Assembly: GCA_003161255.1 (NCBI GenBank)
Contig: PMOQ01000028.1
Location: 1 to 43,583, forward strand
Direction of reading: 5' to 3'
Source of the DNA: Acidimicrobiaceae bacterium
GTDB taxonomy: Bacteria; Actinomycetota; Acidimicrobiia; Acidimicrobiales; RAAP-2
DNA: 43,583 bases
Shown one piece after another: positions 8,418-17,483 of this stretch (its first letter is position 1; each line of letters begins with the position of its first letter). The notes under the pieces are model-generated. The model made no database searches. It was not told the DNA's origin and saw only the letters and a list, made by a program, of their open reading frames with translations. Position numbers and translations under genes: made by a program.

Positions 8418-10148
8418 TCAGCCGGCCAGCACCGAGCGGGCCGACGCTCCGACCGCCCGGTGGATCCGCTCGTGCAGCGCGACGTTGTCGGTGCGCGAGG
8501 GCAATGCGACCCTGATCACCGAGCGGGCCGGCACCCCGACGAATCTCCCCAACGCCTCGTCCAACGCGGCCAGCGTCGAGACGTCGGCGACCGGGACCCC
8601 GAAGCCCCGGGCCACCTCGGTGATCGAGACGCGCGGGGCCGTCCCGAACAGCCGCTCGAAGCGCTCCGCGGCCAGAGCGGCGGCCTGTGGGAGGAAGCTG
8701 AAGATCCCCCCGCCCCCGTTGTCCAGCACGACCAGGGTGCACGACCCGGTCACGTGTCCGACCGGGACCAGCGCCGAGACGTCGTGCAGGAACGCCAGAT
8801 CACCGAGCACCGCGACGACGGGCCCGCCCGCGCCGGCGGCGACGCCGAACGCCGTCGAGGTGACCCCGTCGATCCCGTTGGCGCCGCGGTTGGCCAGCAC
8901 CCTCGGAGGGTTGGCCCGGGGTGCCCCGAACCACTCGAGGTCCCGAACGGGCATCGACGGCGCGACGACCATCGTGTGCGCGGCGTCGAGGGCCGCCAAC
9001 AGCCGCCGAAGCAGGCCCGGCTCCGTCGCCCGCCCGCCGGCCGACAACGGGTCGTTGTCCAGGGTCTTGTCGATCGCGCCCTGCGCGGCGACCTCGACCC
9101 GTTCCCAGCGTTCGCGCCATTGCCCTTGCCCTGCGACGGGCGCGCCGGCGAGTGCTTCGAGGAGACCGACGGGATCGCCCCGGAGGACCTGGTGCTTCAC
9201 CTTGTCGGGGTCGACGGTCGGCGACGGGTTGACCGCCACGATCTCGGCACCCGCATCGGCGAGGAACTCCCCCACGACCCGCGACACCCACGACCCGCCG
9301 AGGCTGAGCACGGTCGCCGGCCTGAGCGCGTCGCGGACCCCGGGGTCCCGGAGGAACGCGTCGGCGGCCGCGATCACGGCCGGATGGTCGGTGCGCAGCC
9401 CCGAACGCGGATCGGCGAGGACCGGCCAGCCGAGCCGATCGGCCACCTCCAACACCATCGGGGGAACGGGCGTGCCACCGCCGGCGACGATGACCCCGGG
9501 CCTCCCCCACCGCTCGACGTCGCGCGCGACGTCGAGCGCTATCGATGGACGCGCCGACGGTGCTTCCCACGGTGCGCCGGCACCGCGACCCTCGGGCAAC
9601 GGGCCGGCTGTCCCGAGGAGCGGCTCGTCGAAGGCCAGGTTGAGGTGCACCGGTCCGGCCGCGGTCACCGCCTCGACGACCGACCGGGCACCGATCGAAC
9701 GCCACCCGGCGGTGTGGTTGCCGTCCGCCGGACCGGGCTCGAAGAACCACCGGACCGCGCCGCCGTACAGGTTGGATTGCTCGATGGTCTGGGGGGCGCC
9801 GACGCCGTGCAGGCGGGCTGGACGGTCGGCCGTGCAGACGATCAAGGGGACCCCGGCGTGGCTCGCCTCGACCACGCCGGCGTGGAGCTCGGCGGCGGCC
9901 GTCCCGCTGGTGGTGCAGACGACGCTCGGCACGCCGGTCGCGACCGACAACCCCACGGCGAAGAAGCAAGCCCCCCGCTCGTCCAGCCGCACGTGCAGTT
10001 CGATCTCGTCGCGATCGGCCAGGGCCAGGACGAGCGGTGTCGAACGCGAGCCCGGGCAGACGACCGCGTGGGTCACGCCGGCCCGGACCCACTCGTCGAC
10101 CAGCGTCGCTGCGAAGGTGGCCTGGGCGTCGGCTGTCGATACGCTCAC
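8418..10148 (-). CDS. menD: 2-succinyl-5-enolpyruvyl-6-hydroxy-3-cyclohexene-1-carboxylate synthase
   Basis: Thiamine-diphosphate enzyme that joins isochorismate and 2-oxoglutarate in the first committed step of classical menaquinone synthesis. It has 576 residues, the normal length. The N-terminal Pyr domain contains CPGSRSTPL (31-39) and TSGTAAAELH with the conserved Glu for the cofactor. The C-terminal PP domain contains GDLAFLHDVSAL and VVLDNGGGGIFSFLP, the metal/diphosphate motif. The start is GTG 10148 with GGGAGG 9 nt upstream; that ribosome binding site lies inside the start of the divergent menH, whose start codon is 5 bp away. menB, menA, menE and menH are neighbours. Confidence 0.95.
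   Translation of the reverse strand: MSVSTADAQATFAATLVDEWVRAGVTHAVVCPGSRSTPLVLALADRDEIELHVRLDERGACFFAVGLSVATGVPSVVCTTSGTAAAELHAGVVEASHAGVPLIVCTADRPARLHGVGAPQTIEQSNLYGGAVRWFFEPGPADGNHTAGWRSIGARSVVEAVTAAGPVHLNLAFDEPLLGTAGPLPEGRGAGAPWEAPSARPSIALDVARDVERWGRPGVIVAGGGTPVPPMVLEVADRLGWPVLADPRSGLRTDHPAVIAAADAFLRDPGVRDALRPATVLSLGGSWVSRVVGEFLADAGAEIVAVNPSPTVDPDKVKHQVLRGDPVGLLEALAGAPVAGQGQWRERWERVEVAAQGAIDKTLDNDPLSAGGRATEPGLLRRLLAALDAAHTMVVAPSMPVRDLEWFGAPRANPPRVLANRGANGIDGVTSTAFGVAAGAGGPVVAVLGDLAFLHDVSALVPVGHVTGSCTLVVLDNGGGGIFSFLPQAAALAAERFERLFGTAPRVSITEVARGFGVPVADVSTLAALDEALGRFVGVPARSVIRVALPSRTDNVALHERIHRAVGASARSVLAG
10140..10145 (+). promoter_or_regulatory. -10 hexamer TACGCT for menH, inside menD
   Basis: TACGCT (TANNNT) lies 8 nt before the menH GTG at 10154 and covers the menD start region on the other strand. 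It supports the short menH start and a leaderless transcript. Confidence 0.5.
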
Positions 10149-10153
10149 CGTTC

Positions 10154-10927
10154 GTGGCCTCCCTGCACACCGAGTCGGTCGGTGAGGGTCCGACGCTCGT
10201 GCTCGCGCACGGGTTCACCCAGACCGGGCGCCTGTGGGGCCGGTTCGGCCAATCGGTCGGCCAGGGCCGCCGGATCGTGTCGGTGGACCTGCCCGGCCAC
10301 GGGGGCTCGGCCGACGTCGGGGCGGACCTCGACGCCGGGGGGGCCCTCCTGCTCGAGGCGGGCGGCACCGAGCCCTTCGACCTGTTGGGGTACTCGCTCG
10401 GGGCCCGCTTCGCGCTCCACGCGGCGCTCTCGGCGCCGGAACGGGTCAGCCGCCTCGTGCTGATCAGCGGGACCGCCGGCATGGACGACGAGACCGCCCG
10501 GGCCGCGCGCCGGATCCACGACGAGGAGACGGCGGCCGCGCTCGAGTCCGAGCCCGACGTGGACCCGTTCATCGCGTCGTGGCTCGCCGCGCCCATGTTC
10601 GCGACGCTGCGCAGCGACGACGCAGGAACCGACGAACGCCGGCGCAACACGCCGGCCGGCCTGGCGTCGAGCCTGCGCCTGGCCGGCGCCGGAACCCAGA
10701 CCCCGCTGTGGGCCCGCCTCGGCGAGTTGGACATGCCGGTGCTGGTCGTGGCCGGGGCCACAGATCCCCGCTACCAGGCCCTCGGGCAAAGGCTGGCACG
10801 CGGGGTCACCCACGGGGCCTTCGCGCTCGTCCCGGGGGCCGGACACGCCACCCACCTCGAGCAGCCCGAGGTGACGGCGGCGATCGTCGGGTCGTGGCTC
10901 GCCGCCACCGACGCGACGAAGGACTGA
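10154..10927 (+). CDS. menH: Alpha/beta hydrolase, probable SHCHC synthase MenH
   Basis: A 257-residue alpha/beta hydrolase next to menD. MenH eliminates pyruvate from SEPHCHC, the MenD product. Visible motifs are the oxyanion region LAHGFTQTGRLW (about 17-28), the nucleophile elbow GYSLGAR with the catalytic Ser, and the late histidine in GAGHATHLEQP. The residues ALSAPERVSRLVLISG after the elbow are typical of the family. I start at GTG 10154 because of the -10 hexamer 8 nt before it; an ATG at 10037 would overlap menD by 112 bp. Sequence alone does not prove MenH activity over another esterase; the men context does most of the work. Confidence 0.8.
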   Translation: MASLHTESVGEGPTLVLAHGFTQTGRLWGRFGQSVGQGRRIVSVDLPGHGGSADVGADLDAGGALLLEAGGTEPFDLLGYSLGARFALHAALSAPERVSRLVLISGTAGMDDETARAARRIHDEETAAALESEPDVDPFIASWLAAPMFATLRSDDAGTDERRRNTPAGLASSLRLAGAGTQTPLWARLGELDMPVLVVAGATDPRYQALGQRLARGVTHGAFALVPGAGHATHLEQPEVTAAIVGSWLAATDATKD

Positions 10928-10935
10928 GCCGGCCG

Positions 10936-11844
10936 TCACAGCACGATCCCGAGGGTCAGCAGCGACCCGACGACCAGCTGGATGCGCCCGGTGGCGGCCA
11001 GGACCGGCAGCAGCTCGGAGCCATCGGCCCCCGCCATCACCAACGCCCCCGGCCCCAGCGCGAGCGGCGCCCCGACGAGCGCCAGCAGCGCGTAGTGGCG
11101 TTGCCAGGCCACCAGCCCGATCGAGGCGAAGCTCGCGCCGAGCGTGCCGAGATAGAGCCACCGGGCCCGGCTCGCGCCGAGCCGGACCGCGAGTGTGCGC
11201 TTGGCCACCGCCGCGTCGCCGGCGATGTCGCGCAGGTTGTTCGACTCGAGGAGGGACACCGACAGGAGCCCGACCGGGACCGAGGCCGCGATCGCGGCCG
11301 AGGTCAGCCGCCCGTGCTGCACGTAGGCCGAACCGGCCGTGGCTATGAGGCCGAAGAACACGAACACGAACACCTCGCCCAGGCCGAGGTAGCCGTAGGG
11401 CTTCGGGCCACCGGTGTACAGCCACCCGGCAACGAAGCAGGCCAGCCCGACCGGGATCAACCACCAGCTGACCGAGGCCGCCAGCGCGATCCCCGCCGCT
11501 GCGGCCACCCCGAACGCGGCGAACGACGCCGCGCGGACCTGGCCCGGGCGGGCCAGGCCCGACGAGGTCAACCGGATCGGGCCGACCCTGTCGGTGTCCG
11601 AGCCCCGGACACCATCGGAGTAGTCGTTGGCGTAGTTGGTCCCGACCTGGATGGCCAGCGCCACGATGGCTGCGCACGCGGCACGCCACCAGACGATCCC
11701 ACCAGAGGGTCCGAGCCGGCCGACGACGGTGCCGACGGCGACCGGGACGACCGCGGCGGCGAACGTGCGCGGGCGGGCGCCGACGATCCAACGACGAACA
11801 CCGCCGATCGCTGGCGTGCCGGCGCTGGCCGACACGCCCGTCAC
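10936..11844 (-). CDS. menA: 1,4-dihydroxy-2-naphthoate polyprenyltransferase
   Basis: Integral membrane UbiA-superfamily prenyltransferase that attaches the isoprenoid tail to 1,4-dihydroxy-2-naphthoate, giving demethylmenaquinone. It has 302 residues with about eight or nine hydrophobic segments. The two Asp-rich motifs that bind magnesium diphosphate are present: [14 protein letters not shown] (around residue 75) and [20 protein letters not shown] (around 205). The GTG start at 11844 overlaps the menB stop as GTGA, so menB and menA are translationally coupled. It converges with menH with 8 bp between. Confidence 0.93.
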   Translation of the reverse strand: MTGVSASAGTPAIGGVRRWIVGARPRTFAAAVVPVAVGTVVGRLGPSGGIVWWRAACAAIVALAIQVGTNYANDYSDGVRGSDTDRVGPIRLTSSGLARPGQVRAASFAAFGVAAAAGIALAASVSWWLIPVGLACFVAGWLYTGGPKPYGYLGLGEVFVFVFFGLIATAGSAYVQHGRLTSAAIAASVPVGLLSVSLLESNNLRDIAGDAAVAKRTLAVRLGASRARWLYLGTLGASFASIGLVAWQRHYALLALVGAPLALGPGALVMAGADGSELLPVLAATGRIQLVVGSLLTLGIVL

Positions 11845-12740
11845 GGCCGACGCGGGAACCGCGAGAAGTCCGGAGGTCGCCGCTCCACGTACGCGTTGCG
11901 CCCCTCTTGGCCCTCCTCGGACATGTAGAAGAGCATCGTGGCGTCGCCGGCCAGCTGCTGGATGCCGGCGAGCCCGTCGTCGGCGGCGTTGAACCCGGCC
12001 TTCAGCATCCGGAGCGCGATGGGCGACAACGAAAGCATGCGCCGGCACCACGCGACCGTCTCGGCCTCGAGGTCGGCGAGCGGGACGACTGTGTTGACGA
12101 GCCCCCAGTCGAGCGCCTCCCGGGCGTCGTACTGGCGGCACAGGAACCAGATCTCCTTGGCCCGCTTCAACCCGATCGTCCGGGCCAACAGCCCCGAGCC
12201 GTAGCCGCCATCGAAACTGCCGACCATCGGCCCGGTCTGGCCGAAACGGGCATTGTCCGCGGCGATGGTCAGGTCGCAGACGAGATGCAGGACGTGGCCG
12301 CCGCCGATCGCGTACCCGGCCACGCTGGCCACCACCGGCTTCGGGATCCGCCGGATCAGGATCTGGAGGTCCAAGACGTTGAGCCGCCCGATCCCCCGCT
12401 GCGCCACCTCGTCGTCGCCGATGTAGCCGTCGTTGCCCCGGATCCGCTGGTCGCCGCCCGAACAGAAGGCGTCGGGACCCTCGCCGGTCAGGATGATCGT
12501 GCCGACATCGGGATCGTCGCGCGCCGCGGTGAAGGCCTGGCTCAGCTCCTGGAGCGTCTGGGGCCGGAACGCGTTGTGGACCTCGGGCCGACAGATGGTG
12601 ATCTTGGACATCCCGTCGGCGACCTCGAAACGGATGTCCCGGAAGTCGGCGACGGTTTTCCAGACCGGGAGGGGAAGCGACCGCAGCTCGTCAAGGGGGT
12701 CCGGCCGCACCCGGCCGCTTGTTGCATGAGGCTCGGCCAC
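11841..12740 (-). CDS. menB: 1,4-dihydroxy-2-naphthoyl-CoA synthase
   Basis: Crotonase-fold enzyme that closes the naphthoquinone ring of O-succinylbenzoyl-CoA. It has 299 residues. Clear motifs are [16 protein letters not shown] (51-66), [11 protein letters not shown] (92-102), the oxyanion-hole glycines in [14 protein letters not shown], and [14 protein letters not shown] (168-181). The Gly at 170 is the bicarbonate-dependent (E. coli-like) type; mycobacterial MenB has Asp at this place. GTG 12740 is preceded by TAGCGT 8 nt upstream and no Shine-Dalgarno sequence, so it is probably leaderless. Divergent from menE with only 22 bp between start codons. Confidence 0.95.
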   Translation of the reverse strand: MAEPHATSGRVRPDPLDELRSLPLPVWKTVADFRDIRFEVADGMSKITICRPEVHNAFRPQTLQELSQAFTAARDDPDVGTIILTGEGPDAFCSGGDQRIRGNDGYIGDDEVAQRGIGRLNVLDLQILIRRIPKPVVASVAGYAIGGGHVLHLVCDLTIAADNARFGQTGPMVGSFDGGYGSGLLARTIGLKRAKEIWFLCRQYDAREALDWGLVNTVVPLADLEAETVAWCRRMLSLSPIALRMLKAGFNAADDGLAGIQQLAGDATMLFYMSEEGQEGRNAYVERRPPDFSRFPRRP

Positions 12741-12747
12741 GCCGACC

Positions 12748-12754
12748 TACGCTA
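12748..12754. promoter_or_regulatory. Symmetric TACGCTA -10 element shared by menB and menE
   Basis: TACGCTA reads TANNNTA on both strands. On the plus strand TACGCT ends 9 nt before the menE ATG; on the minus strand TAGCGT ends 8 nt before the menB GTG. The whole 22-bp intergenic region can hold only this one element, so it must serve both genes or the promoters must lie inside the opposite genes. No -35 box is visible on either side. Confidence 0.55.
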
Positions 12755-12762
12755 CCCGGCGG

Positions 12763-13914
12763 ATGCCGGAGCTCGTTGCCCTCGACCTCGACGGCGGGCG
12801 GCCGTTCATCGACGCGTTGGTCCAGGTCTGGGGCCGCGGGGACGCCGTTTGCGTCCTCGACCGGCGCCTGGCGCCCCCCGCAGCGGCCGAACTCATAACG
12901 ACGTTGCGACCCGGGTCGGTCATCGACGCTGCGGGTGAGAGACAGCTGACCGGAGGGACCGGCGTGGAGGTCGGTGACGCCCTCGTCGTCGCCACCTCGG
13001 GATCGCTCGGCAACCGGCGGGCGGCCGTGCTCACCCACCAGGCGGTGGTGGCGTCGGCCCGGGCCACATCCCGGGCCGCCGGGGTCGACCCGGTCGCCCA
13101 CACCTGGCTGTGTTGCCTGCCCCTGACCCATATCGGCGGGCTGTCGGTGGTCACCCGGTCGGTCCTCACGGCGACACCCGTCGTCGTCCTTCCGAGTTTC
13201 GACGCCTCGGTCGTCGAAAGCATGGGCAGGCGCGGCACGGCCACCCACGTGTCCCTGGTCCCGACCGCCCTCGGCCGGCTCGACCCGTCGGTGTTCACGA
13301 GGATCGTGCTCGGCGGCGCGGCCCCACCGGAACGGCTCCCGTCCAACGTGATGACCACCTACGGGCTCACCGAGACCGGGTCGGGCGTCGTCTACGACGG
13401 CCGACCCCTCGAGGGTGTGGAGGTCGCGTTCGGTGCGGGCGGCGCCGACGGCGGCGCGGAGGGCGAGATCCTGCTGCGATGCCCCATGCAGCTCCGGGCC
13501 TACCGGGACGGCTCCGATCCGACCGTCCCTGGTCCCGATGGCCGCGGGGGGTGGCTGGCCACCGGCGACGCCGGCCGGCTCGACACGGCCGGCCGGCTCG
13601 TCGTCGACGGGCGCATGGCCGAGGTCGTCACGACCGGGGCCGAGAAGGTGTGGCCAACGTCGGTCGAGGCGGTGCTCTCGGCGCACCCGAAGGTCGCCGA
13701 GGTGGCGGTCTGGAAGCGCCCCGACCCCGAGTGGGGCGAACGAGTGGTGGCCTGGGTCGTCCCGGTGGATGCCGGTGACCCCCCCACGCTCGGTGAGCTG
13801 GCCGGGCTGGTCGGGGACCACCTGGCCAGATGGGCCGCCCCGAAGGAGGTGGTGATCGTGGACGCGCTCCCCCACACTGCGTCGGGGAAGGTCCGCCGCA
13901 CCACCCTGGCCTGA
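12763..13914 (+). CDS. menE: O-succinylbenzoate-CoA ligase (AMP-forming)
   Basis: Member of the ANL adenylate-forming superfamily; MenE activates o-succinylbenzoate with ATP and CoA for MenB. At 383 residues it is short, lacking much of the usual N-terminal subdomain, as is common for actinobacterial MenE. The P-loop-like motif is degenerate: TSGSLGNRRA at 78-87 instead of TSGTTGxPK. YGLTETGSG, TGDAGRLD and the hinge around VVDGRMAEVV are present, and the C-terminus has ASGKVRR with the catalytic lysine. Divergent from menB, whose product step follows directly in the pathway. Substrate assignment rests on the men context. Confidence 0.88.
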   Translation: MPELVALDLDGGRPFIDALVQVWGRGDAVCVLDRRLAPPAAAELITTLRPGSVIDAAGERQLTGGTGVEVGDALVVATSGSLGNRRAAVLTHQAVVASARATSRAAGVDPVAHTWLCCLPLTHIGGLSVVTRSVLTATPVVVLPSFDASVVESMGRRGTATHVSLVPTALGRLDPSVFTRIVLGGAAPPERLPSNVMTTYGLTETGSGVVYDGRPLEGVEVAFGAGGADGGAEGEILLRCPMQLRAYRDGSDPTVPGPDGRGGWLATGDAGRLDTAGRLVVDGRMAEVVTTGAEKVWPTSVEAVLSAHPKVAEVAVWKRPDPEWGERVVAWVVPVDAGDPPTLGELAGLVGDHLARWAAPKEVVIVDALPHTASGKVRRTTLA

Positions 13915-13939
13915 GACGGGGCCCGCCATCGGCCACCCA

Positions 13940-13945
13940 TAGGCT
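13940..13945 (+). promoter_or_regulatory. -10 hexamer TAGGCT, leaderless start candidate
   Basis: TAGGCT lies 6 nt before the GTG at 13952, and there is no Shine-Dalgarno sequence. It gives the DUF255 gene its own promoter, separate from menE, which ends 37 bp upstream. Confidence 0.5.
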
Positions 13946-13951
13946 CGACGC

Positions 13952-15967
13952 GTGAACCGACTGGGTGACGAGACGAGCCCGTACCTGCGCCAGCACGCCG
14001 ACAACCCGGTCGATTGGTACCCGTGGGGCGAGGAGGCCCTAACCCGGGCCACGGCGGAGGACAAGCCGCTGTTTGTGTCGGTCGGCTACGCGGCGTGCCA
14101 CTGGTGCCACGTCATGGCGCACGAGTCCTTCGAGGACGACGAGATCGCGGCGCTCCTCGCCGAGTCGTTCGTCTCGATCAAGATCGACCGCGAGGAGCGA
14201 CCCGACCTCGACGCCATCTACATGGCCGCGGTCCTGGCCCAGAACGGCTCGGGCGGCTGGCCGATGACGGTGTTCTGCACCCCCGACGGGAGGCCGTTCT
14301 TCGCCGGCACCTACTTCCCGAGAAGCGATCGAGGGGGGTATCCCGGATTCGGGCGGGTCGTCACCGCGTTGGCCGACGCCTGGAAGACCCAGCGCGACAC
14401 CGTCGAGCGCCAGGCCGACTCGTTGGTCATCGCCGTCGAGCAGCAGGTCACCCTGGCCGACGAGCTCGCGCCCGGCCCGTCGGAGCACGCGCCGGAGTTC
14501 GGCGCGCTGCTGCACCGGGTCGTCGAGCAGCTGTCGAAGACGTTCGACCGCGAGTGGGGGGGCTTCGGCGGGGCACCGAAATTCCCCCGGCCGACCCTCA
14601 TCGAGCTCTGCCTCCGGCACTACGCGAGGACCGGCGACGAGCGCTCGCTCACGATGGCCACCACCACCCTCGATGCGATGGCCGCCGGCGGCATGTACGA
14701 CCACCTCGCCGGCGGCTTCGCCCGGTACTCGACGGATCGCGAATGGTTGGTCCCCCACTTCGAGAAGATGCTCACCGACCAGGCCCTGCTCGCCCGGGCC
14801 TACCTGCACGCCTGGCAGCTCACGGGTCGCGCCGACTACCTGGTCGTCGTGACCGAGACCATCGACGCCATGCTGTCGGACCTCCGGGCTCCCTCGGGCG
14901 GGCTGTGCTCGTCGATCGACGCCGATGCGGGCGGCGTCGAGGGCAGCCACGCCACCTTCACCAGGGCCGAGGTCGCAACGATCCTCGAGGCCGCCGGGCT
15001 GGGCGCCTCGACCGATGCCGCCTGCACCTTCTACGGCGTGACCGAGCGCGCGAACTGGGAATCGACAAACGTGCTCCGCCGTCCACTCGGTGCGCCGCTC
15101 GCGGTCCCGCCCGAGCTCGAGGCGGCCCGGGCGGCGTTGCTTGGCGCCCGGCTGACCCGCCCGCAGCCCGGTGTGGACGACAAGGTGCTCACGGAGTGGA
15201 ACGCGATGGCCGTGTCCACCCTCGCCGAGGCCGCCGCGGCCACCGGGTCAACGGTGTGGGCCGATGCGGCCGAGGAGATCGCCGAGCTCCTCTTCGCACG
15301 GCTCCGGCGTCACGACGGGCGCTGGTTGCGCAGCCTCCAGGGCGACGATGCCCGGCACCTCGCGTTGGCCGCCGACTACGCGTGGATCGTCGACGCGGCG
15401 ACGCGTCTCGGCGAGCTCACCGGTCGCGCGCGCTGGACGACGCGGGCGGGCGAGGCTGCGCGGGCGTTGCTGGATCTGTTCGGCTCCGACGGTGCCGACG
15501 GCGTGCTGTTCACCACCGGCAAGGACGCCGACCCCCTGATCGTGCGGCCGAAGGACCTCTTGGACGGCGCGCTTCCGTCTGCGAACGCGGTCGCGGTCAA
15601 TGCGTTGGCGCGGCTCGGCACCCTGACCGGCGACGAGCGCCTGATCGCGGTCGCGACGCAGATCGTGCGGGCCGTGTCGGGGCTGATCGAGTCGAACCCG
15701 GTGGCGTTCGCCGACCTGGTCGCCGCGACGTCGGTGCTCGGCGACCCGGTCGAGATAGTCGTGACCGGGGATCGGCCGGACCTCCGAGACGTCGTCCGGT
15801 CCCGATGGCTCCCGGGCGCGGTGCTGGCCTGGGGAGAGCCGACCGACTCGCCGCTCTGGGAAAGTCGCAGCAAGGACGCCGCGTACGTGTGTCGGCACTA
15901 TGCGTGTCTCATTCCGGCGAGGGACACCGCTACGCTCGAAGCGCAACTGCCGGACTCAGGGAGCTGA
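13952..15967 (+). CDS. DUF255 / YyaL-like thioredoxin-fold protein (SSP411 family)
   Basis: A 671-residue cytosolic protein of the YyaL/spermatogenesis-associated protein 20 family. The N-terminal thioredoxin-like domain (about 1-170) begins with the family signature [18 protein letters not shown] and carries CHWCH at 49-53, which is CxxC-like but of unknown redox function. [14 protein letters not shown] and [20 protein letters not shown] follow. The rest is an alpha/alpha-barrel of the six-hairpin glycosidase type, with [13 protein letters not shown] and [11 protein letters not shown]. Length and domain order are normal. The biochemical role of the family is not settled. Confidence 0.92.
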   Translation: MNRLGDETSPYLRQHADNPVDWYPWGEEALTRATAEDKPLFVSVGYAACHWCHVMAHESFEDDEIAALLAESFVSIKIDREERPDLDAIYMAAVLAQNGSGGWPMTVFCTPDGRPFFAGTYFPRSDRGGYPGFGRVVTALADAWKTQRDTVERQADSLVIAVEQQVTLADELAPGPSEHAPEFGALLHRVVEQLSKTFDREWGGFGGAPKFPRPTLIELCLRHYARTGDERSLTMATTTLDAMAAGGMYDHLAGGFARYSTDREWLVPHFEKMLTDQALLARAYLHAWQLTGRADYLVVVTETIDAMLSDLRAPSGGLCSSIDADAGGVEGSHATFTRAEVATILEAAGLGASTDAACTFYGVTERANWESTNVLRRPLGAPLAVPPELEAARAALLGARLTRPQPGVDDKVLTEWNAMAVSTLAEAAAATGSTVWADAAEEIAELLFARLRRHDGRWLRSLQGDDARHLALAADYAWIVDAATRLGELTGRARWTTRAGEAARALLDLFGSDGADGVLFTTGKDADPLIVRPKDLLDGALPSANAVAVNALARLGTLTGDERLIAVATQIVRAVSGLIESNPVAFADLVAATSVLGDPVEIVVTGDRPDLRDVVRSRWLPGAVLAWGEPTDSPLWESRSKDAAYVCRHYACLIPARDTATLEAQLPDSGS

Positions 15968-15998
15968 CAGATTGGTTTGGGCGCGGTTCGGGCGACCA

Positions 15999-16730
15999 AT
16001 GATGACCGGGGAGTTAGAGCCACCACACCCTGGGGGTGCCGGCGGGAGGACAACGCCGGTTCTTCGTCCGCCGCTCACCGACCGTGCCGACCTGGGCGGC
16101 GGCTCCGAACTCTCCTTGCTCGTCCTCGCGTGCTCCGAAGAGGACACCACCGCGATAGATCTCGCCTCGGGAGCGCTCATTCGCCTGCGCGTCCCGTGGC
16201 CGGTGGGTCACGAGCCCGACCTCACCCTGTTCGACCTCGTCGACGTGCGGCTCGCCGAGGACCCCGAGACCGACGACCTGGCCCAGCCGGAGGCGGCAAC
16301 CACAGCGGAGCTCCCCCGACATGTCGGGAGGTTGCGAGCGCGACGGGCGCGACGACGCCTGCGTGCGCTGGCCGCCCGGCCCGACGGCCCGCTGCTCGGG
16401 TTCCCCGGCGCGTCGGCGCCCTACTGGGAGTTCCGAGGACAGCGCCCGTCGGCGACCCTCATCGTCCCGACGCGCGGCCCGCAGTTCATCCGGCGGGCCG
16501 ACCAGGGCTCGACGTGGGTCCGCTTCGGATGGGAACGCGACGACGTCTGGCTCCCCGTCGAGTCAGCGGACGCGACCAGAGCGCTCGACGCGGCGCGGCG
16601 GGATCGTCTCTCGGGCAAGGCACTGGCGACCGCACTCGGGTTCCGGCCCCACTACCTGCTCGTCTCGCTCACCCAGCCGCGCGACGGCCACTGCTACAAG
16701 GTGTGCACCGCGGTGTTGCCCCGGGGCTGA
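15999..16730 (+). CDS. Hypothetical protein
   Basis: About 243 residues, not recognised. There is an acidic N-terminal half (LVLACSEEDTTAIDLASG, LTLFDLVDVRLAEDPETD), an Arg-rich stretch in the middle (RLRARRARRRLRALAARP) and a conserved-looking C-terminal half with PYWEFRGQRPSATLIVP, WVRFGWERDDVWLPVES and LTQPRDGHCYKVCTAVLP. The last stretch has two cysteines. No membrane segment. The start is unclear: two ATGs in a row at 15999 and 16002, or TTG at 15972, which is 4 nt after the stop of the DUF255 gene. It is probably co-transcribed with that gene and converges with the 223-residue gene. Confidence 0.6.
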   Translation: MMTGELEPPHPGGAGGRTTPVLRPPLTDRADLGGGSELSLLVLACSEEDTTAIDLASGALIRLRVPWPVGHEPDLTLFDLVDVRLAEDPETDDLAQPEAATTAELPRHVGRLRARRARRRLRALAARPDGPLLGFPGASAPYWEFRGQRPSATLIVPTRGPQFIRRADQGSTWVRFGWERDDVWLPVESADATRALDAARRDRLSGKALATALGFRPHYLLVSLTQPRDGHCYKVCTAVLPRG

Positions 16731-16747
16731 CCCGGAGCCGGATCAGC
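16726..16747. terminator. Hairpin holding both stop codons of a convergent pair
   Basis: GCTGA at 16726-16730 pairs with TCAGC at 16743-16747; inside, CCG pairs with CGG around GAGC. The TGA stops of the plus-strand and minus-strand genes lie in opposite arms. It may serve as a two-way terminator, although no U-run follows. Confidence 0.4.
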
Positions 16748-17414
16748 GGGCGAGGCGGCCGGCGGCCAGGTCCTCGGCCATCGCCCAGCCGAACGCGACC
16801 AGCCGGTCGCCCCGCTTGACGTTGACCGACTTGAACATGGCCTCGAGCTCCTCGCCCGGCTGCGCCTTGGGCGACTCGAAGTCGAGCCCCCCGACGAGCG
16901 AGCCGGTCCCCTTGGCCACGAACGTTCGGTCGTCGAGGCGGTTCTCGGCGCCGAAGCGCTTGGCCAGGCGGCGGGCCCAGGCCCGCTCCTCGCCGCTCGG
17001 CCGGTGGTCGAGCCGGGGCACGACGTCGGACAGCTTGGCGAACGCCTTGAAACCGTCGGCACCGAGGAGACGCGTGCCGAGCAGGACGTCCTCGTCGGGG
17101 AAGGCGAGCAGGGCCCGGCGGTACTGATCGGACATCATGGCCTTCAGTGCTGCGTCGGCCTTGGACGTCCGGTCGGTCGCGGCCAGGCCCACCAGGAGCG
17201 ACGGGGTCCCGCCGATCCGCTCCAACGTGCAGAACGAGAACCCCCGGAGTTTCGATCCCTCGCGGACCTGGGTGACCAGCACCCACTCCTCACGCTGCTT
17301 GGAGACGAACCCGATGTCGAACGAAACTTCCCGCTCGGCGGACAGGTCGGCCATCTCGACGAGCTCGGTGTCGCTGAGCGAGGTGGTGTCCTTCGTGCTT
17401 GCTGCCATGGCCAT
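16743..17414 (-). CDS. Conserved hypothetical protein next to dnaE
   Basis: A 223-residue soluble protein with no family I recognise. Visible stretches include REVSFDIGFVSKQREEWVLV, FSFCTLERIGGTPSLLVGLA and YRRALLAFPDEDVLLGTRL; the last two look like an alpha/beta fold with a faint GNAT flavour, but I cannot support that call. Two ATGs (17414 and 17408) are possible. TAGAAT lies 6 nt before the first, with no Shine-Dalgarno sequence, so 17414 fits a leaderless start. It lies downstream of dnaE on the same strand after a 69-bp gap. Confidence 0.6.
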   Translation of the reverse strand: MAMAASTKDTTSLSDTELVEMADLSAEREVSFDIGFVSKQREEWVLVTQVREGSKLRGFSFCTLERIGGTPSLLVGLAATDRTSKADAALKAMMSDQYRRALLAFPDEDVLLGTRLLGADGFKAFAKLSDVVPRLDHRPSGEERAWARRLAKRFGAENRLDDRTFVAKGTGSLVGGLDFESPKAQPGEELEAMFKSVNVKRGDRLVAFGWAMAEDLAAGRLAR

Positions 17415-17420
17415 TTGGCA

Positions 17421-17426
17421 ATTCTA
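17421..17426 (-). promoter_or_regulatory. -10 hexamer TAGAAT, leaderless start candidate
   Basis: On the minus strand TAGAAT, four of six bases of TATAAT plus the TANNNT frame, lies 6 nt before the ATG at 17414. It implies a promoter of its own behind dnaE. Confidence 0.5.
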
Positions 17427-17483
17427 CGGGATGCTGTGACCACGGCCCAACCGAAACCCGGCCGGGACGCCCTCGAGCGCTGC

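Noticed and set aside
7399-10463. Long plus-strand open frames (7399-10185 and 8460-10463) opposite tyrS and menD
   Set aside because: Low-complexity Arg/Pro/Ala/Gly composition and overlap with two clearly identified genes; antisense shadows.
14014-16002. Plus-strand frame overlapping the DUF255 gene in another register
   Set aside because: Arg/Gly-rich translation without domains; the DUF255 frame carries the family signature throughout.
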